From assembly GCF_048771995.1 (NCBI RefSeq), contig NC_133063.1, forward strand, positions 15,914,063 through 15,978,062: a stretch of DNA of 64,000 nt. The letters are read 5' to 3'. The position numbers were made by a program, and so were the translations under genes. Positions 1-9,664 of this stretch are shown here, in pieces. The notes below the pieces were generated by a model that was not told the origin of the DNA, searched no databases, and saw nothing but the letters and a program-made list of their open reading frames with translations. Numbering within the stretch: position 1 is the stretch's first letter; every line of letters starts with the position of its first letter. Source of the DNA: Taeniopygia guttata (taxonomy: Eukaryota; Chordata; Aves; Passeriformes; Estrildidae).

Positions 1-55
1 CGAGTACCAGGATATTCGGCGTCAGCTCGCAAGTGTGCTGCTCAATGGCTGCTGA
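1..55 (+). pseudogene. End of ITPRIPL1-like C-terminal fragment
   Basis: The last 17 codons and stop (TGA at 53-55) of the short ITPRIPL1-like fragment that belongs to the unit lying mostly to the left of the window. The reading frame encodes EYQDIRRQLASVLLNGC, matching the end of the full-length gene except for the last residues. Whole copies of this fragment lie at 11,862-12,235 and 24,042-24,415. The fragment lacks the N-terminus, transmembrane segment and most of the Mab-21-like domain, so it is not a working gene. Confidence 0.85.
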
Positions 56-288
56 AAGAGGTGATCATGCGTACAGCTGTGCTTGTGGGCTTCACAGGCA
101 GTAGCAGAAAACCACCTCACGTCCCCGAGGAAAAGAGAGGGGAATGTGGGATACAGAAAGAGAAGATATAAAGCTTCTGCGCAGCAGCACTCTGCCATCA
201 TCAGCAGCTACAGTGTTGTTATGAACAAAAAATAAAAATTTAAACTTTTGGGCAATGTTGTTAACAATGTCTGTATAAAAAGGGTTGT
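56..288 (+). other. 3' flank shared by ITPRIPL1-like fragment and gene
   Basis: This stretch is nearly the same as the 3' flank of the full-length gene (6,783-7,019). An AATAAA lies at 231-236. The matching place after the full-length gene reads AAAAAAAGCAAATTT and lacks the hexamer. The same flank follows the fragment at 12,236 and 24,416. Confidence 0.8.
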
Positions 289-879
289 TGTTGATACAAG
301 TAACAAGTTATAATTGGATAAGTAGTTAACAGGCTGTGGTGCAGGCTTGGATGTTGTGGCTACAAAGTAAGGTGATTAGTTGTATTAGAGATCAATACTG
401 TTGTATACACCTGAAAGGGGACTGGAACCAGGGAGGAAATGCCAATCTTTGTGGAGGGGGGGCAGAGAAGCTTCTAGAAGTATAATATCATAGAGCACAG
501 CCACAGCTTGGATTAAGACTGGAGGAGAGACCAGCCAATAAGAAGCAAGAATCTCAAAATGATTGCACCAGCTTATGGGCCAATCAGCAACAGAAAGAGA
601 AACCGATCACAGCACGGATCCTGAGCGCCCCAGTAAGGGAAGAAGAGAGAGACTTTAAAAGGCCTGGGGTGTGTGACACCCAGGTCTTTGCTTGGAGCTG
701 GTATCCTTAGAAATGCCCCTAGGTGTACAATTACTAAATTGTTGAAACAGTCTCCAGACTAGCTGGAGGCTTTGGCTTCCAGTTGTTCTGTCTGTAATAA
801 ACAGGCTTACTTGTTTGTAATTAACTGGCCTGCTTTTTTTTGTTACTTTGAAGTTTTCGTTGTAAGCCTGTCCATAACA
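289..879 (+). mobile_element. Solo LTR, endogenous retrovirus, 591 bp
   Basis: Starts TGTTGATAC and ends CCATAACA. It is flanked by a perfect direct repeat GGGTTGT (282-288 and 880-886); part of that match may be chance, since usual target duplications are 4-6 bp. A TATA-like CTTTAAAAGG lies near 653 and a polyadenylation signal AATAAA near 797, so it reads on the plus strand. No internal viral region follows. The first 99 bp also occur after the full-length ITPRIPL1-like gene (7,020-7,118), so the insertion is older than the duplication inside the unit. It looks whole as a solo LTR. Confidence 0.75.
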
Positions 880-886
880 GGGTTGT

Positions 887-1659
887 CTTGGCAGTCTCCC
901 CAGCACAGCATCCAGAGATGACTACCGTGTGGAGGCCCAGAGAAGCTGACTTCCATTGCAGGGCGGATTGTGGTGATGGACTCCCCTTGCCCCTGGCTGC
1001 ACTACAATCTGAGAAACCCTCATTAGGCCTAAGCCTTGACAAACTCCATTTATATTAAGCTCCTTTTGAATGTATCAGAAACATTATTTGTTCCCAGGAA
1101 CTAACAGGTGTCTAATTAGCGCAATTTTTTTTCTTTTTTTTTTAATGAACAGCCTTGGAAAATTATTTTTCTTTGCTGATTTATTTTTCTTTGCTGACTT
1201 TTTTTGACTAAGAACCCAAGTGGAATAATATTCTTGTTGACAAACCTTCAAACAAAGTTACAGAGAAAAGACCTGAATGATGGAACATTCCTATGACTAA
1301 ATCCCACTCTGTTGCAACTGTAAAGTGTCCAAAGGGAGACCTTTTGAGCTCTTGATTCTCAGAATATAAGGGAGCAATGAGTGAGTCTCTAACATTGATA
1401 ATTGTATGGCAGTGGAGCCAACCAGGAACTGTTGGTAATAGCCAAGGACTGCTGGTATTAAAATGCTGTGAGAAAGACCAAGATATGGCTGGAGAAGGGG
1501 GGCCAGGCGGAAATAGGGCAGCACTTTTCAGTGAGAAAGAGCCACAGCACAGTACAGCATAAGCACAAGAATAAGGCCAAGAAGAGAGCGTGGACTATAG
1601 AGTAGGATTAAGACCCTCAAAAAGCACCAAAGCCCTCTGCCCCATGTCCAGGAAGGCCT
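887..1659. other. No recognisable gene
   Basis: Nothing recognised. It holds T-rich runs near 1,125-1,205 and short chance open frames only. The same sequence is at 13,067-13,839 and 25,247-26,019. Confidence 0.5.
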
Positions 1660-2174
1660 GAAAGAAAAGACTGTACATGGTAATTAATTGACATAGAAAG
1701 TGGGAAACCTGTGTTTAGGGCAGAGAAACCTGTCGATAAAAAGGTAACCCCCAAGCCTGGAAAGTGCCCTCAGGACCCTGGACATCTCATAGACCAGACC
1801 AGCACAGCTGGATTGATGCTGAACTCAGGATTATTGCCGGGATTGGCACTGCAGCCAGGATTGACATTCCATTAACTGGATCGACACTGGAACCAGGACG
1901 GGTGTTCTTTTTTTGTCTCTCTTTTCTTCTTTGTCTTTTTCTTTCTCTCTTTCTTTAATTCATCTCTCCCTCTTTTTCTTCTCTTCCCTTTAACCCTACC
2001 CCGTTATCCACAACCCACTGCCTTGTGCTCATGTCAGGGGACTAACATATTGATTTCCAAAGCCCAGTATGTAGTTAGGTAATAAAGTTTTCTGATTATG
2101 GACCCCCTGACTTTTGTTACTCATTTGGATCGCAAATCTTCAGCGCTTCCTTCCCCTTAAGCATGGGTCGTCAC
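1660..2174 (+). mobile_element. LTR-like segment with TATA and polyA signal
   Basis: A TATA-like GATAAAAAGG near 1,735, a polypyrimidine-rich tract at about 1,905-2,010, AATAAA near 2,082 and a CA end near 2,174 (GGTCGTCACA) look like the 3' part of an avian LTR. I could not fix the 5' end or a target duplication, so family and borders are uncertain. Confidence 0.4.
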
Positions 2175-2640
2175 ACTTCAGCGGCTACGAAGATGGCTTT
2201 CATCCCCCTTTCCTCTAACACTGTCACAGCCAGGGTGACCATTTTAGATGGACCCAGAAATTCTTGCTGGCAGCTGCAGCTGGTCAGGGACCATGCAAGA
2301 GGCATCGCTAAGATTCCTCCTTGTGTTCACTGGGGTCTGTATGGAGGAGCTACCCATCCTTAGACACTGCCTGGGCAAAATCTGACACAGACCTGAGCAT
2401 GCAGGACATGGAGAAGGCACTGCTCAATCAGCAGGGGGAATTGCTGCCACACCTTTCCTCTAGAGTAAAAGCACACTTGGACACTGTCTGCCATCCCTTT
2501 TGTGAGACAATCTATTCCCTCTGTGAGCTTCACTCAGTCTCTAAGGGATCACTGAGCCAGGATGATCACACTGGTGGATAATGCTCTAAGGAATGAAAGG
2601 AAATCTCTTGATCAGTCACACAAAGTCATACTCATGGTGC
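2175..2640 (+). other. Unrecognised segment with a short open frame
   Basis: An open frame of about 80 codons ends at 2,581. It contains a protein-like stretch (LLNQQGELLPHLSSRVKAHL) in one frame. I could not assign it to a family. It could be a relic of a host gene or chance. The same frame is kept in units 2 and 3 with a few replacements, which says little given how young the copies are. Confidence 0.3.
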
Positions 2641-2679
2641 ACCTCAACTTCTTAGCTGCAAATGGAGACATCATAGGGA

Positions 2680-2945
2680 AGAGCTGAACAAGCCCAGAAA
2701 ATTCTGGAAGTACACATTGAAAGTAGCTTTTTGACATGGGTACTGTGGGAGCCAACTAGGAAAAGTGCCCTCCTAGACCTGGAGTTTGTCTGTAGAGATG
2801 TTCTTGTGGGTGAAGTGGTGATTGATGCTGTCTTGGGCACAGTAATCAAGAAGTGCTTGAGTAAAAAAATCTTAGGTGTTATGGAAAAAACTGTCCGCAG
2901 AGCTACTCCCAAGGGTTGTAGGAGAGCAAGCTCAGGAACTAATTA
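2680..2945 (+). mobile_element. CR1 LINE fragment, endonuclease region
   Basis: The plus-strand translation contains EPTRKSALLDLEFV followed by DVLVGEVVIDAVLG and KKILGVMEK. This fits the avian CR1 ORF2 endonuclease pattern in which 'EPTR..ALLDLLFVNR..LVGDV..GG.LG.SDH' precedes 'EF.ILGE'. The SDH motif is lost. It is an old, decayed fragment. Confidence 0.75.
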
Positions 2946-3174
2946 AGAAGGGCCCCTGAGCATGTAGTTTGAAGGGCATTGATGTCCACAAATGCTAGTC
3001 CTTTTTATTAGAAACACTTCTATAAGAGCACAAGTCTGATGAAAGAGGGCTGAGGGAAGTGGGGTGTGGAGGCTGGTGGGCCAAGAGGGAAAGAATCCAC
3101 AGCACTCCCCTGGAGGGAAAACCTCTCAAGCCATACCCACTTAGGTTGAGGATAAAGGCTTCTCCCAGCATGCC

Positions 3175-3500
3175 TTGTTGTGACATGCAGATTTAATGTA
3201 TCCCATTGGCCCTTCCCTCTCACTCCACCCCTGTGCCCTCATCCCGTTGGCCCTAGTGTTCTGTCCCGCCCCTCAAGATCCCTGTGTAAATCCCTGCTTT
3301 CCCAGCCTGAGTGGCTCTTTGTCCCTGGACCATCTCAAGGAAGAAGCTCAATAAAGGCTCACCTTGGAAGTCCCCACAAAGACCCCGTCTCTTCTTCTGC
3401 GTCGCCCGGATCATAAAAGAGCTGAAATCACCCGGTGTGAGCAAAGACGGCGAGGTGTTTTGTGAGGCTTCTTCAGAAAGGTCATGGCACTCAGAACACT
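3175..3500 (+). mobile_element. Solo-LTR-like segment with polyA signal
   Basis: A plus-strand pyrimidine-rich U3-like stretch is followed by AATAAA near 3,351 and a U5-like stretch. It sits between a CR1 endonuclease piece and a CR1 3' piece, as if inserted there. Borders are approximate and no target duplication was found. Confidence 0.45.
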
Positions 3501-3534
3501 GCCCGCTGCAATAGTGGGGATGTTTAGCAGAGAG

Positions 3535-3632
3535 AAAAAGCGCCTCAGAGGGACCTTACAGTTCCCTACAGCTCCCTGAAGGGAGGTTGTAGCCGGGTGG
3601 GGATTGATTTCTTCTCCCAGGTGTGGCAGGGC
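3535..3632 (+). mobile_element. CR1 LINE fragment
   Basis: CTCAGAGGGACCTTACAG and the following CTACAGCTCCCTGAAGGGAG plus GTTGTAGCCGGGTGGGG match the conserved block upstream of the avian CR1 3' end, in plus orientation. Confidence 0.75.
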
Positions 3633-4390
3633 ATCTCATTCTGCTCAAGAGCTGATCTGTGGTTTGTTACCTGGACAGGTAATTCAAACAGGAATAAGAG
3701 TCTTGCAGTGAATTCTTTTGCCACTGTGGGGCTAACAGTGGGCTGGCATCTCCCAGCTGCCAAGAAACATCTTACTGTTAAAGTGAGAGCTGGAAAGACA
3801 AGCTGGATTTCTCACTGACAGGCACCTCACTTTATAACTCTAAAAAGCCATACCAAACTTTCACAAAGCAGAAATTTTCTATACATTTCTCTGGAAATGT
3901 GTGGTGTTTCTCTTGTGGACAAGGACACTTGTTTTGCAATTACTGCTGAGGAGGTTAAGTGAAAGACATCCAAATAATTATCATCATCATCACTGTGGTG
4001 TGTAAGATTTGACTCCTGTTTCTTTGACAAGCTTTCATATAGATACCTACATGTTGTACATTGTTTGTTATGGTTTAATCTACGTCTAGTACCTTTTAGT
4101 TTTATACTGAGTAGTAAGTAACTCCGAGATCTTTCATCTATTATCTCTTGTTTATTTAATAAATAATTCATTTTATAAATAGATTTGATCTTTAGAACTT
4201 GCGGGCCAGAGTGATTTCTTAAACATGAACTGTTGACAAAATCTTTGGCTAACAATGGGCATGTCTGAACATCCCACTTGTCCAGTGACACAAGGAAACA
4301 AGCAATAAGAACAAGGAAAATGACCTCACGTTGCATCAGATATAGATGTTTAGATTGGATTTTAGAAAAACTGCTTTCATCAAAAGTACT
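3633..4390. other. No recognisable gene
   Basis: Nothing recognised. A 210-codon minus-strand frame exists in unit 1 only (3,827-4,459) and is broken in the other two units, so it is treated as chance. Confidence 0.5.
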
Positions 4391-4394
4391 ATCA

Positions 4395-4650
4395 AGTGTG
4401 GAAAGAGGCTGCCTAGGGAAATAGCTGAGTCCCCACTCTTGGAGGGATTGAAAAGGCATGGAATATTTGAGGACTCAATTTCTTAAAGGAGTAGGCAGTG
4501 TTAGGTTCGCGGTCCCACTGTGGGATCTTCAGGGACTTTTTCAACCACTCTGATTCTGAGATTTGAGTGTAGCTCAACCCGTGAGGAGTCAAAGCTTAGA
4601 CTCAATGATCCTCAAGGGCGCCTTCCAACAGGGATATCTATGAGATTGTG
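4395..4650 (+). mobile_element. CR1 LINE 3' end
   Basis: GGCTGCCTAGGGAAATAGC, then CAGTGTTAGGTTCG and GACTCAATGATCCTCAAGGG follow the order of the avian CR1 3' end, ending in a decayed ATTCTATG-like tail. It lies about 170 bp upstream of the ITPRIPL1-like promoter elements. Confidence 0.8.
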
Positions 4651-4819
4651 AGTGGAAGGCAGATGAAAATAAATCCAAAAGAGAGAACAATGGGAGTTAT
4701 TTGAAGAAGCTTCCCTCAAAAGCAGCCTTAAGCAGTGCACCAGGGCCTTTCTGAGTTCCTGAGGGAGGAGTTGGCTGAGGGGACAAAGGGTGGGGTTGGC
4801 TGGTCTGTGATGCGCTCTG

Positions 4820-4912
4820 GCACCTGTGACATCACAGGGGACGTGTCACAGAGGGGGAAGCAATAAAAGGCCCCAGCAGGTTAACGCTGGCCCTCTATTG
4901 CTTGGGCAAGCG
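4820..4912 (+). promoter_or_regulatory. Core promoter and noncoding exon 1 of ITPRIPL1-like gene (unit 1)
   Basis: A CRE-like TGACATCA (4,827-4,834) sits inside TGTGACATCACA, followed by GACGTGTCAC and a TATA-like AATAAAAGG at 4,862-4,870. Transcription would start near 4,893. A strong splice donor AAGCG|GTGAGT follows at 4,912/4,913, with acceptor CTCCTGCAG ending at 5,219, one base before ACC-ATG-G. The short first exon and 307-bp 5'UTR intron are inferred. The intron has a (CTG)n run near 5,043-5,062. Confidence 0.65.
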
Positions 4913-5222
4913 GTGAGTACACACACGGCGGGGAGGCTGGGCTGGGGACAAGGGCTGGGGCAGAAACGCTGCAACCGGGGCTGGCTTCTCCCCCTGCAGG
5001 CAGGGACAGCCCCTCATGGGAGAGCCTTGGGCAGGCCACAGGGCTGCTGCTGCTGCTGCTGCAGCTCCAGGGGCACTGGGATAGCCCTTGCTGCCTGCCA
5101 GCTGTCTGGGGCCCTGTCCTTCCTGCGCCCAGAACCCTGAGCATCCTGTCCTCCCTGCAGCAAGCAGTAGTTCCCGCCCTCCCTTCCCCACTCAAGGCCT
5201 TCTCTCCCTCCTCCTGCAGACC

Positions 5223-6782
5223 ATGGATCCAGTCGTGTTCCTGTTTGCGCTCTTGCAAGGTCTCATCCAGTACCCGCCGCCCGTGGGTGATGGTTTGGAT
5301 GAGGAAGCACATTGGCGCATGGAAGCGCGTGCAAAGTACTTGGAATGGGAGAGGCTTCGGCTGGAGCAGCAGGTGGAGCAGCTCTCCCAGAAGAAGATGC
5401 CACACTTGCAGCTCTTAGCTGTTGCTGTGCTCCTGGCCCTGGTCTTGGTGCTGTGGATTATTGGGTGGAAAAGCAGCCTGAGGAGAGAGGAGAATGAAGA
5501 AGAAAACCATGGTGCAAATGAAGAGGAAGTTGGCAATGTTGCTGGAAATGAAGATGACAATGATGGAAATGATGTTGTCAATGGGGCTGCACTTGCAGAA
5601 AACAACAATGACAATGATGTTGCAAATGTAGTCCAAGAAGAAGAAGACAATGTTGACGATCGTGTTGGACAAGATATAATGGAGCGCATAGAGGGGACTG
5701 TAGAGGACCTGCAGAGAGTCTGTGAGTGGATAACTGACCTGATGGACGATTATACAATTTACTTTGGGCATGTCTTGTTTGACAGTTTCTACCCAGTCCT
5801 GCACCGACCCATCGGGGTGGGCAGTGCCTTTGAAGGTTGGAGTCCCTGGGAGCAGGATGTCGTGTACCGTGTGCTCATACCCATGACTCCTCCCCGAGGC
5901 CACAGCTTCCACCTGGAGCTGGACGGTGAGGGGCAGAGGCACGTGAGGAACTTCCGTGTCCGCGTGCAGCTGGAGTGCACCTGCACGAGGCAGCAGCAGG
6001 GTGAGAACATGCTGTGCTTCCTGCACAACCCCGAGGAGGAGCTGAGGAGCAATCAGGATCCCAGCCTCCTAGACACCCTGTGCACCGACTCCTACCTGGA
6101 CGTGCAGAAAACTGCCCGCTGGTTCCAGCAACTGGTGAAAGCAATCATGCCACCTTTGCCTCAGTTACAAAACCGGAATTTAATCCCGCTGCCCTCCACA
6201 CACTCCTGCCAATTCAAGGCGATCAGTGGCGGAGAAAGCTTCAGGATTGAGATCCTGTTCGGGGTGCGGAGAGGTGGCTCTGACATATTCGTGAGCAGCC
6301 AGCCTAGGGAAACACGCACCCCAAGCACTCTATGGCCTGAGACTTATGCTGTGGCAGAGGTGAAGTTCTTCATGCACATTGCCAGGAAGGCCCCCCCCGA
6401 CAGTTTGCACCTGAGATGTCTGCAGCTTTTCTGCCGCCTTCTGCTGGGCACAGGCTTTTCCAACTACACCCTGAAGACCATCGTCATGCATCTCCTGAAC
6501 GGTCTCCCCGTGTCACAATGGCGCAGGAAGTATTTCTTGCAGCGCATGCGAGATATCAGTGTGAACCTGCGCTGCTCTCTGGAGGAGAAATGCCTTAACC
6601 ACTTTATCATAGGCAACAAGAGATTGCCTCAGGAGATTAGCTTGCCCCTGGACATTGCAGCAGCTGAGCCACCCAATCTCTTCCATCAGCTGGCACGGTG
6701 TCCAGCTGCCCACTCTCAGGCGATGAGCGAGTACCAGGATATTCGGCGTCAGCTCGCAAGTGTGCTGCTCATTGGCTCATGA
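5223..6782 (+). CDS. ITPRIPL1-like: ITPRIPL1-like membrane protein, full length (unit 1)
   Basis: The 519-aa frame starts at an ATG in good context (ACCATGG) just after a splice acceptor. In order it has a hydrophobic N-terminus (residues 3-17), a charged coiled-coil-like stretch (28-58), a transmembrane segment (about 61-82), an acidic Asn/Asp/Glu-rich linker (about 87-157) and a Mab-21/ITPRIP-like domain (about 160-515). The domain shows GVGSAFEGW (198-206), FHLELDG, LDVQKTARWFQ, the C-terminal NFLIGN-type motif as HFIIGNKRLP, and AHSQA. Length and order fit vertebrate ITPRIPL1. The family includes ITPRIP, which modulates IP3-receptor calcium release; ITPRIPL1 has been reported as a CD3-epsilon ligand. 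Where the human family has FD in FDILVP, this protein has YR (215-216), so a metal-binding Asp of the nucleotidyltransferase fold seems absent; catalysis is unlikely (inference). It differs from units 2 and 3 at A29, T159 and T369. Confidence 0.93.
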   Translation: MDPVVFLFALLQGLIQYPPPVGDGLDEEAHWRMEARAKYLEWERLRLEQQVEQLSQKKMPHLQLLAVAVLLALVLVLWIIGWKSSLRREENEEENHGANEEEVGNVAGNEDDNDGNDVVNGAALAENNNDNDVANVVQEEEDNVDDRVGQDIMERIEGTVEDLQRVCEWITDLMDDYTIYFGHVLFDSFYPVLHRPIGVGSAFEGWSPWEQDVVYRVLIPMTPPRGHSFHLELDGEGQRHVRNFRVRVQLECTCTRQQQGENMLCFLHNPEEELRSNQDPSLLDTLCTDSYLDVQKTARWFQQLVKAIMPPLPQLQNRNLIPLPSTHSCQFKAISGGESFRIEILFGVRRGGSDIFVSSQPRETRTPSTLWPETYAVAEVKFFMHIARKAPPDSLHLRCLQLFCRLLLGTGFSNYTLKTIVMHLLNGLPVSQWRRKYFLQRMRDISVNLRCSLEEKCLNHFIIGNKRLPQEISLPLDIAAAEPPNLFHQLARCPAAHSQAMSEYQDIRRQLASVLLIGS

Positions 6783-7019
6783 AAGAGGTGATCATGCGTA
6801 CAGCTGTGCTTGTGGGCTTCACAGGCAGTAGCAGAAAACCACCTCATTTCCCCGAGGAAAAGAGAGGGGAAGGAACGTGGGATACAGAAAGAGAAGATAT
6901 AAAGCTTCTGCGCAGCAGCACTCTGCCATCAGCAGCAGCAACAGTGTTGTTATGAACAAAAAAAGCAAATTTAAACTTTTGGGCAATGTTGTTAACAATG
7001 TCTGTATAAAAAGGGTTGT
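6783..7019 (+). other. 3' flank/3'UTR of ITPRIPL1-like gene (unit 1)
   Basis: Nearly the same as the flank after the short fragment (56-288). The AATAAA present there is absent here (position equivalent near 6,960), so the full-length gene may use another polyadenylation signal. Confidence 0.6.
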
Positions 7020-7118
7020 TGTTGATACAAGTAACAAGTTATAATTGGATAAGTAGTTAACAGGCTGTGGTGCAGGCTTGGATGTTGTGGCTACAAAGTA
7101 AGGTGATTAGTTGTATTA
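7020..7118 (+). mobile_element. 5' 99 bp of the solo LTR, fused to an ITPRIPL1-like relic
   Basis: Matches the first 99 bp of the LTR at 289-879 and then stops abruptly at the junction with ITPRIPL1-like coding sequence. The join marks a recombination breakpoint. Confidence 0.8.
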
Positions 7119-7557
7119 CGCTGTGGCAGAGGCTGAGTTCTTCAAGTACATTGCCAGGCAGGCCCCCCCTGACAGCTCGCACCTCAAATGCCTTCAGTTC
7201 TTCTCCCATCTTGTTCTGGGCTTCAGCTTCTCCACCTACACCATGAAGACCATTGTCATGCACCTGCTCATTGCCATGCCCGTGTCATCGTGGAGCAGGG
7301 GACATCTCCGGGAGCGACTGACGGATATCAGGGACAGCCTGCATATATGTTTGTGACAAAAATGCCTCCAGCACTTCATTGTGGGTAACCGGAGGTTTCC
7401 TCAGGACATCAATTTACCCCCAGATGTAAGAATGGGTAGGACATACAGTCTCTTCCATCACCTGGCGCAGCAGCCGGCTGCCCACACCCAGGCAATGCGG
7501 GATTACCGGGTGCTGCACAAGACGTTCAAAAGGATCGCTCTCGGAGAGGATGACTGA
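7117..7557 (+). pseudogene. Diverged ITPRIPL1-like C-terminal relic (unit 1)
   Basis: Encodes YAVAEAEFFKYIARQAPPDS and onward, aligned to residues 375 to the end of the full gene, with many replacements (for example HLKCLQFFSHLVLGF for HLRCLQLFCRLLLGT). An in-frame TGA at 7,354-7,356 falls where the full gene has Glu in CSLEEKCL. The frame then stays open (QKCLQHFIVGNRRFPQDINL) to a final TGA at 7,555-7,557. It lacks the N-terminal 374 residues. It derives from another ITPRIPL1 paralogue, not from its neighbour, since divergence is far higher than between units. The same stop is in all three units. Confidence 0.85.
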
Positions 7558-8039
7558 AGGAAGGGCAGGAGCCATGGCCAAGTGCACAGAGCAGTGCTTG
7601 TGCTGCTCGCAGCTGGCAGCAGACAACCACCTCCTAGCACAAATTTGGTGCTAAGGAGAAGAGGATGCGTGCAAAGGCTCTGGAGAAGGTCCAACAGCCT
7701 CTGCTGGCACCTCAGAAAGTGGACTGCCACGGGAGGGTTTATTCTACTTCTTTGTATCCTTTCACTTTCCAAAAAAGGCACCCAGCTGTCATTGAGCCCT
7801 GCTCTACATGCTGAACTAAAGTCTCCAAACCACACCTGCAATATGCAGTTCTTCCCAGCCTTTGAGGAGAGCTAAAATTTCAAGCATGAAAAAAGTGGGA
7901 ATCTGGGACAGAAAAAGAAAACTAGAAATGGGGCAAAAAAGAATATGAGGAAAAACTGGCACTGGTGACCCGGGATGAGTCAATGGATGGAGCCTCTCCA
8001 TGTCCCTGGAAGAGACACCTTTATGTCAACATTAGACCA
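7558..8039. other. No recognisable gene
   Basis: Flank of the relic. Nothing recognised. Confidence 0.5.
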
Positions 8040-8520
8040 CGTGTGTTGGAGCTGACATGAAATTTTATCTATAGCAGAATCAAGGTTTTTGTTTCATAGA
8101 TAGATCTATTGTGTATGCCTGTTATATACTATAAAGTTTATGAATTATCATATCTACTAGTAAAATACGATAAATCAAAACAATATAGTAACATAAATAA
8201 TATCAAAATATGAAATATGGAGTTACATCAGGATAAAAAGTGATTTTAAAGAGTTGCATATGTAATTTCGTTTAAATAGTAACAGTAGAAGACATATTTA
8301 TTGTCAGTGTCTGTTGTGACACATATTGTTGCTCATAGTCCCTTTATGTCTGGAAGGTTTTTCATAAAATAGATATATTTATTACATATATAGCATACAT
8401 ATGATATATACTTGCTGTATACATTAAATATGAATATAACTCTGTAATATATATTCTATATCATATGCCTATCATAGATTACACGCGTGATATAAATTTT
8501 ATACAGATGTAAAGCCATAT
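8040..8520. repeat. AT-rich block
   Basis: Strongly AT-rich with many ATAT, TATA and CATATG-like words. No element is recognised. The same block is at 20,220-20,700 and 32,400-32,880. Confidence 0.6.
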
Positions 8521-8796
8521 CCAGTCTTGCTATCTGTTGCAACCCATATTCCCGCTCTAGAGTTAATGCATTTATAAGTAGCAAACTGGAAAACGCTTTG
8601 CTCTGGTGTCAATAAAAGGCAATTTGTGCAGAATCTGGAGTGTGCAAGACTTTATTGATGTCAGCCAGGCCTATAGTAGTGGTAAATGTCACGGGCTGTG
8701 AATCTGGGCTCATGAGCATGACTCCTTGAACTCAACCAAACTCAGAGTGGTGAATTATCTCTAGCCGAAATTAAGCCAAGCCACCCCCAGCCCCTC

Positions 8797-9110
8797 TGAT
8801 CACAGAATCCCAGAATGCCTTGGCTTGGAAGGGTGCTTAGAAATTGTCTTGTCCCAGCCCTGCTGCCAAGGGCAGGGACACCTTCCGCTAGGCCAGGTTG
8901 CTCCAAGGCCCATCCAAGCTGGCCTGGAACACAGCCAGGGATGGGGCAGCCACAGCTCCTGTGGGCAGCGTGGGCCAGAGGCTCAGCAGCCTCAGAGAGC
9001 AGAAGTCCTTGCACAGCTCCAGCCTAAGGCTGCCCTCTGTCAGTGGGAAGCCACTGGCCCTGGCGCTGTCCCTCCAGGCCCTTGCCAACAGCCCCTGTGC
9101 CGGTCTCTCA
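8797..9110 (-). mobile_element. CR1 LINE 3' end, minus orientation
   Basis: Begins TCACAGAATCCCAGAATG and continues with GGCAGGGACACCTTCCGCTA, CCAGGTTGCTCCAAGGCCC and CCAGGGATGGGGCAGCCACA. This is the reverse complement of the bird CR1 3' end. Confidence 0.9.
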
Positions 9111-9640
9111 CGGCTCCCGTGCAGGGACCCAAAGGCCGCAGGAGGGTGCCCCTGGAGAAGCCCTTGGAGAGCGCAGGGGCCAGGAATGCCGCCATGAGGG
9201 CAGCAAGCAGGGCCTGGCCTGCCTGTCCCTGCGGGAGGGCACAGGGCGGGCGCTGAGGCCCTGCCAGCTGGAGCTGGGAGCTCTGCAGCGCGGCCGGCAG
9301 AGAGCCGTGGGCTCCCGCAGCTCTGCAGCCCTCACGGCTGAGGCAGCTGCCCGGGCACAGCCGGCCGGGGACACGCGGCCCGCCCGGGGCCACCCGCAGG
9401 GGGACCCTGCTCTGGGGCCAGCCCAGGCCGCAGCAGGGAGCACCCCAAGGGGCAGTGCCCGGGCAGGGAACGGCTCTGCCCGGGGACAGGGCTCCGGGAG
9501 CAGGGCAGCAGGGCCGGAGGTGCCGGGCACAGAGAGCGAGGGACACAGTGGTGTAGTAACAGCCTGGCTGCCTTGGGGCCTACACAACAGGCTGACAGGG
9601 CACAGACAGGCAGAAACTCCCATCCTCTTTGCATCCTGGG
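9111..9640. other. GC-rich block, origin unknown
   Basis: Very GC-rich between two CR1 pieces. Long open frames exist on both strands (up to 240 codons plus, 184 minus), but they lack ATG starts in good context and look like a by-product of base composition. No family recognised. Confidence 0.45.
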
Positions 9641-9664
9641 GCCAGACTGTGCCTGGATGCATCC

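Noticed and set aside
3827-4459. 210-codon minus-strand open frame in unit 1
   Set aside because: It is broken in units 2 and 3, overlaps a CR1 3' end and has no recognisable domain.
5192-6144. Several antisense open frames of 87-203 codons across the ITPRIPL1-like gene
   Set aside because: They are shadows of the coding strand with low-complexity Ser/Ile/Val runs opposite the acidic linker.
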